Positions 9,655 through 13,275 of a stretch of DNA of 13,275 bases are shown in pieces. The notes under the pieces were generated by a model. It was not told the origin of the DNA. It did no database searches and worked only from the letters and a program-made list of their open reading frames with translations. This stretch comes from Auxenochlorella pyrenoidosa. Taxonomy: Eukaryota; Chlorophyta; Trebouxiophyceae; Chlorellales; Chlorellaceae. Position 1 is the first letter of the stretch; each line of letters begins with the position of its first letter. The stretch covers positions 160,594 through 173,868 of the forward strand of contig KQ481975.1 of assembly GCA_001430745.1 (NCBI GenBank), read 5' to 3'. A program made the position numbers and the translations under genes.

Positions 9655-10329
9655 TCATAGCTTGATGTGTGGCAGCATCCTTCGGCCAGATGCGCCCGTG
9701 TGATGGGCACAGCACATGATCAAGCCCGGCTGCAGTTTGCAGCCACATGCGCCGAGGACCAAGCAAGCCCGGGACGCAGGCAGCTCACACTGACCTGCTC
9801 CGTTGCATTCCAGGCCGGGATGCAGGTGCGCCAGCCATTCTCGCCCACACTTGCCTTCCCAAGCACACTCCCTGAGCTTGCTGCATGCAATACGGCTTGT
9901 TGGTGGATGACCAGCATCCAGATGGAACCCCAGACACATGTGCAACCACGGTGCCACCGCCCAGGTGCCACTGCCCTTTTGAACGACGATGGCCTGCGAC
10001 GCTGGATGCATACATGGCTGGGCATGGAAGGGTGGGGGTCCTGACGTTGAGCCCTGGGCCCGGCCACAGAGCGAAAAGCTTTTAGACTTAGTCGCTACAT
10101 CGTTTGCGCCTGTCGATCCATCGCCGTCGTGCGGGCCGATCTGCTCTTCCTGAGGGCATGTTTTGAGCGTCAGATTTGACAGAATTATGCAGGAGTGCCA
10201 CACCTCCACGACAGCATTCAAAGCGTGCGAGGGCTTGGCAGCTTGTAGCTCTAGTCTTGGCAGTGCGGTTGAGCCAATGGCGCCAGCAACTGTGCCGGCG
10301 CTCCGCCGGCGCTCTGCCACCCTGGCCAT
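9655..10329 (-). CDS. Long open frame of doubtful coding status, 224 codons
   Basis: An ATG-to-stop frame of 224 codons with no domain I recognise and no signal peptide or membrane segment. It is Cys- and His-rich in its second half. Its third-position GC appears intermediate, clearly lower than in the neighbouring spliced exons, which argues against coding. In its favour it is long for this composition and a minus-strand TGTAA lies 154 nt past its end (9501-9497). It would be an intronless gene, unlike its neighbours. A chance frame in the intergenic region is the more likely reading. Confidence 0.12.
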   Translation of the reverse strand: MARVAERRRSAGTVAGAIGSTALPRLELQAAKPSHALNAVVEVWHSCIILSNLTLKTCPQEEQIGPHDGDGSTGANDVATKSKSFSLCGRAQGSTSGPPPFHAQPCMHPASQAIVVQKGSGTWAVAPWLHMCLGFHLDAGHPPTSRIACSKLRECAWEGKCGREWLAHLHPGLECNGAGQCELPASRACLVLGACGCKLQPGLIMCCAHHTGASGRRMLPHIKL

Positions 10330-10699
10330 TCCAGCCGGCCGCGGCGTGCTGCCAAGATCTCCGTATCTTCACCATAGTTAACGTTGGGTTTTAGGCTTGC
10401 GAGGGCGCAAATCTGAGCAAGATTCAGACTGGTCCCCCCTGCTGAGTCTGCTGCTTGCCCACTCTCTCGTTGCGCCGGTTTCCAATCCCGCGCATTCCCC
10501 TCCAGGCCATTTCTGTTGACTTTTAGACGCACAGCGGTCGCCCGGCTGCCTCCCTACTCAAGCTAATCGTCAGCCCTGGTTTGCCCGCACCCCCTCGGTT
10601 GCCGCCCAGTCCGTGCTCGAAGAGCTTTGGGTCCCAATAGAGGCTGCCGGTGACATTGAGCTCAAGCGGGCGACCCCCGGGGACGCGCCACAAAACTTC

Positions 10700-12959
10700 A
10701 TGTCCTCCCAGCCCCTCCTGGGCGCCGGGGAGCGTCTTAGGAAGTCGGAGTCGAGTCAATCCTGGGAGCAGAATGTGACGGTGCTCACGCTGCGCGCCCG
10801 GCCCTGCTGGTGAGCCATTGCGTGAGCCTTGTCGCCGGCGCCAGCGGCAAGGGCGCCAGCGTTGTCACACAGGTGGTTGTTGGGCCCCGCGCCCTTTGTC
10901 TGAGCACGCACTCTCCACCATCTTGCCCCCGCGCAGGAGGCGGAGAGTGTACGAGAATGTGTTCTGGCTGGGCACGCCCGTCTTGCTCGGCGTCCTGCTG
11001 GGCCTGCTGATGCCCGCCCCGCAGTCGCTGCCACAGCCCTTCGACCGCATCTCCAGCGTCATCGGCTGGGTAAGCTGCTCCTGTAACTCCCAGCGCCAGC
11101 GGCAAGCTGGCCATTCACGTTGTACTCTGCTGTCTCGCCGCAAGCATCGCAAGCCTGGTCCCGGGGCTGCCCTAGGTGGCTGCCTGCTTCACAACCCGCC
11201 TCCCCCTGTTCTCATCATGCTCGCACCCTCTCTGCGCCCACCCCCTTTGTTGTAGGTCTACTTCTGCGCCTGGGTGAGAGGCTGCAGCGAGGGGGGGGGC
11301 TCAGCCTGGCGGGGCACGGCCAGCGCGGCGCAGCGTCCCCGGCCGGCAGCCCAGCTTGCTCCGCCGCCTGCAGCCGAAGCGGCACACTGCATGCGTGCGG
11401 TTGCCTGCCAGCTGCTTGGACCACTTCCGGGTTGTCAGAAGCCCTGGTCGCTGCCGTGCTGCTGCCGCTGGCGTAGCCGTCCCACCCAGCCGACTCTTCC
11501 TGCGCACCCCCCCACCCACCCCCGCACACTCACATATACCCCCCCCCCCCCCCGCCCCCCTGCAGTCGATCTCCTTCTACCCCCAGGCCTTCCTCAACTA
11601 CCGCCGCAAGTCGGTGGCGGGCCTGTCCCTGGACTTCCAGCTGCTCAACATGCTGGGCTTCAGGTGAGGGCTGGGGCGGGCGGGGTGTATGTAGGTGTGC
11701 GGGGGCGGGGTGTGTGTTGGGGTGTGGGGGTGGGGGGTGGGTTGGGGGGCCCTCTGCCAGCCGCGGGAGCCAGCCGCCGCTGGCTGTCTGTCGACTCAGG
11801 GGATTCCCCAATGGTGTACTTCGTTGACCGCCGCTTGGCCCGCAACGCGGCAGGCATGGCAGTGCTGGGGCCGCGCCTGCGCCTGGGCCTCCAACGGACT
11901 GGCTCCCACCCCTCGCCACACGCGCAGCTGCTACGCCGTGTACAATTCCGCCCTGCACTGGAGCCCCCTGGTGCGGCAGGAGTACGCCTGCCTCAACGGC
12001 GGCATGATGCCGGCGGTGCACGCCAACGGTGGGTGGGCGCGGCGCACGCTCCCAAGGGGTGCAAAGTATGCAGCGGGGCCAGCAGGGGGGGGCCTGCGTC
12101 TGATCGCCCAGCGGCGGCGCCTGCGCGCGTGCCTCCTGGCCCCTTGCTCGGTGGCGGCCCATCCGGGTGCCCGGCCGGCCCTCTGAGCCTCGCTGCCGGC
12201 GCTCGCAGCGTGTCTGCGCACCCACGCGCCGCCCACAAACCTTGCCTCAGGCCCCTACCTCCCTGCGCCCCCGCAGACGTGTTTTTCGCGCTGCACGCCG
12301 CCGTGGTGACCGCCGTCACGCTGGTGCAGTGCATGCTGTACGACCGCGGCGGCCAGAAGGTGTCCTGGCTGGCGGCCCTGGGCACCGGCGGCGCGCTGGC
12401 CGCGATCGCTGCCTACCTGGCGGCTGTTGTGGGCGCGGCGGCGCAGGGCGGCGGCGGCGGCAGCGGCGGCGGCGCGCTGGGCCGCGCCGTCCCCTGCGGC
12501 AACATCCTCTCCTGGCTCTCCTTCCTCTATTTCCTGTCCTACATCAAGCTGGCCGTCTCGCTGGTCAAGTACATCCCGCAGGTGCGCCGAAGTCAAAGCT
12601 GGTGAAGCTGTTGCGTTGGATGCACCCGCCGCACCCGCCCCGCCCGTGCCCCCCGCTGCGCATCCGGCCGACAGGGGCGGCCTTTGGGCACGCTCTTCCC
12701 GGCTTGGCTGGGGCCCCCCCACCCCCACCCCCCAACCCCACCCCAGGCTGCTCCCCACATAGCCTGCACTGTGCGACCCCTGGGCCTTGCCGCCCCCGCC
12801 TCCCCCACTCCTTGCCCCACCCCACCCTCACCCACACGGCATGCACTGCCAACTCTCCCCACCCCACCCCCACCCCACGCACACAAACGCGACGGGCACG
12901 GGGGGCTCCGTGCTCTTTGCGCCGCCGCCGGGCGGCTGGGCCGAACCCGGGGCGGGCAA

Positions 12960-12991
<32 letters not shown>

Positions 12992-13153
12992 CACCCACCC
13001 ACCCCCCGGCGCAGGTGCACCTCAACTACAGCCGCAAGTCCACCGAGGGCTGGAATATCCACAACATCCTGCTGGACTTTGGCGGCGGGCTGCTGTCGCT
13101 GGCGCAGCAGATCATGGACAGCGTGGTCAACGACTGCTGGTCGGCCATCACGG
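10700..13153 (+). CDS. CTNS: Cystinosin, proton-coupled vacuolar/lysosomal cystine exporter, 3' partial, 7 exons in window
   Basis: Exons 10700-10809, 10937-11069, 11256-11273 (18-nt microexon), 11566-11663, 11928-12028, 12277-12581 and 13015-13153 join in frame to about 301 residues; the rest lies beyond the window. The family exports cystine from lysosomes or vacuoles using the proton gradient. Family marks: VIGWVYFCAWSISFYPQ, the first PQ-loop (P93-Q94) with NYRRKS and GLSLDF; HANDVFFALH, with D154 matching human D205 and its codon split by an intron; [24 protein letters not shown], the second PQ-loop (254-255), then [10 protein letters not shown] and NILLDFGGG, whose D276 matches the proton-coupling D305. 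The final transmembrane segment is missing at the edge. Two oddities are an extra hydrophobic stretch at about 45-62 before the first canonical helix, and a Gly/Ser loop (211-219). The large lumenal N-terminal domain of animal cystinosin is not visible. Start at 10700 is the only ATG in the open frame of the first exon; MSSQPLLG could be a dileucine-like sorting signal. Exons from 10937 on are secure; the first is less so. Confidence 0.88.
11539..11553 (+). repeat. 15-nt C run before the first PQ-loop exon
   Basis: Fifteen C, then GCCCCCC and TGCAG, form the polypyrimidine tract of the acceptor at 11564-11565. The tract is almost wholly C, matching the C15 (minus sense) before exon 11 of the peptidase gene. 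Confidence 0.75.
11701..11749 (+). repeat. G-rich tract with G-quadruplex potential in cystinosin intron 4
   Basis: Successive runs of 5, 4, 4, 5, 6, 3 and 6 G separated by short loops, starting 37 nt after the donor at 11664. The stretch 11719-11749 satisfies the usual four-run G-quadruplex pattern with loops of 1-4 nt. Formation is inferred. Confidence 0.7.
12447..12475 (+). repeat. GGC-repeat encoding a Gly/Ser loop in cystinosin
   Basis: An in-frame GGC run, interrupted by one AGC, encodes GGGGGSGGG (residues 211-219). It lies in the loop before the helix that leads to the second PQ motif. It lengthens that loop relative to plant and animal proteins and may vary between strains. Confidence 0.8.
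12965..12990 (+). repeat. (CA)13 microsatellite in cystinosin intron 6
   Basis: Thirteen perfect CA units, followed directly by CCACCCACCCACCC and then the acceptor at 13013-13014. It is complementary to the GT run at 13195-13220 in the next intron. Confidence 0.9.
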
Positions 13154-13169
13154 GTGGGTGGGTGGGGGG
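13152..13169 (+). other. G-quadruplex motif overlapping a 5' splice site
   Basis: GGGTGGGTGGGTGGGGGG is a four-run motif with single-T loops, the most stable class of intramolecular quadruplex. The GT donor of the last exon in the window (13154-13155) lies inside the first G run and loop. Confidence 0.75.
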
Positions 13170-13172
13170 AGG

Positions 13173-13186
13173 GCGCAGGCCTGCGC
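13173..13186. repeat. 14-bp perfect palindrome
   Basis: GCGCAGGCCTGCGC lies 19 nt after the last cystinosin donor in the window, between the G-quadruplex motif and the GT run. It could form a short hairpin in the intron or as DNA. Function unknown. Confidence 0.6.
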
Positions 13187-13194
13187 GGGGGGTG

Positions 13195-13220
13195 GTGTGT
13201 GTGTGTGTGTATGTGTGTGT
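13195..13220 (+). repeat. (GT)n microsatellite in the intron after the second PQ-loop exon
   Basis: Eight GT, one AT, then four GT: 26 nt, the same length as the (CA)13 run in the preceding intron and complementary to it apart from the AT interruption. The intron continues past the window edge. Confidence 0.85.
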
Positions 13221-13275
13221 CCCAGCCGCCCGGCGGTGGCGCGAAGAGCAGGCCCCCCCCAGTGCTCGCCGCGTT

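Larger units (their letters stand above)
9167..10699. other. Divergent intergenic region, presumed promoters of the peptidase and cystinosin genes
   Basis: About 1.5 kb separates the start of the minus-strand peptidase gene (9166) from the inferred start of the plus-strand cystinosin gene (10700). It must hold both 5'UTRs and promoters. I see no clear TATA box at a sensible distance from either start. It contains a 12-nt direct repeat at 9474-9510, a 224-codon minus-strand open frame at 10329-9655 (listed separately), and a stop-free plus-strand stretch from 10520 into the first cystinosin exon that has no ATG before 10700. An upstream cystinosin exon could therefore end in this region; an acceptor such as TTTTAG at 10526 or GCCCAG at 10609 would fit the frame. 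Confidence 0.5.

Noticed and set aside
10277..10381. ATGGCGCCAGC as a cystinosin start
   Set aside because: The context is good, but the frame stops after 34 codons and I found no donor whose phase joins convincingly to the exon ending at 10809.
10439..10490. Signal-peptide-like LLSLLLAHSLVAPVSN on the plus strand before the cystinosin exons
   Set aside because: The frame has no ATG between its preceding stop at 10379-10381 and this stretch, and it ends at a stop (10517-10519) without a convincing donor leading to the next exon.
11274..12605. 443-codon plus-strand open frame, the longest in the window
   Set aside because: It reads through cystinosin introns and, for several exons, in the wrong frame. 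Only its last part (from about 12279) matches the true protein. The spliced model explains the conserved segments in order and in phase.

Overview
The window looks like nuclear DNA of a GC-rich green alga, probably a chlorophyte of the Chlorella (Trebouxiophyceae) type. The evidence is short exons with high third-position GC, many 130-430 nt introns with GTGAGY or GTGGGY donors and C-rich acceptors, a TGTAA-type polyadenylation signal, and a plant/animal-type cystinosin. No prokaryotic operon structure, tRNA, rRNA or CRISPR array was seen. The lineage is an inference; no organellar or marker gene is present.

Layout. (1) 1-987, plus strand: the last four exons of a gene ending in a phospho-receiver domain, probably a hybrid sensor kinase or response regulator, cut at the 5' edge. 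(2) 988-about 2249: a convergent intergenic and 3'UTR stretch with no gene I can support. (3) 9166 down to 2558, minus strand: one complete gene that I assembled as 22 exons with every splice phase agreeing, giving about 582 residues. It encodes a signal peptide, three tandem transthyretin-like/carboxypeptidase-regulatory-like beta domains each with a WDxCC motif, and a C-terminal zinc-peptidase-like domain with an HEFGH motif. A TGTAA signal follows at 2269-2265. (4) 9167-10699: a head-to-head intergenic region, presumably holding the promoters of the peptidase gene and the next gene. (5) 10700-13153, plus strand: cystinosin, the proton-coupled cystine exporter of the lysosome/vacuole, seven exons in the window, cut at the 3' edge before its last transmembrane segment.

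The three genes have no obvious shared pathway. The divergent pair (secreted Cys-containing peptidase-like protein and vacuolar cystine exporter) could share a promoter, but a functional link is only speculation. The most novel item is the secreted multidomain HExxH protein, whose peptidase family I cannot name. Its gene also shows two GC-AG introns, 18-24 nt microexons, a duplicated acceptor plus exon start that could act as a poison exon, and a tandem NAGNAG acceptor. In the cystinosin gene, both PQ-loop exons are flanked by strongly complementary intronic tracts and G-quadruplex-type runs, one of which overlaps a 5' splice site.
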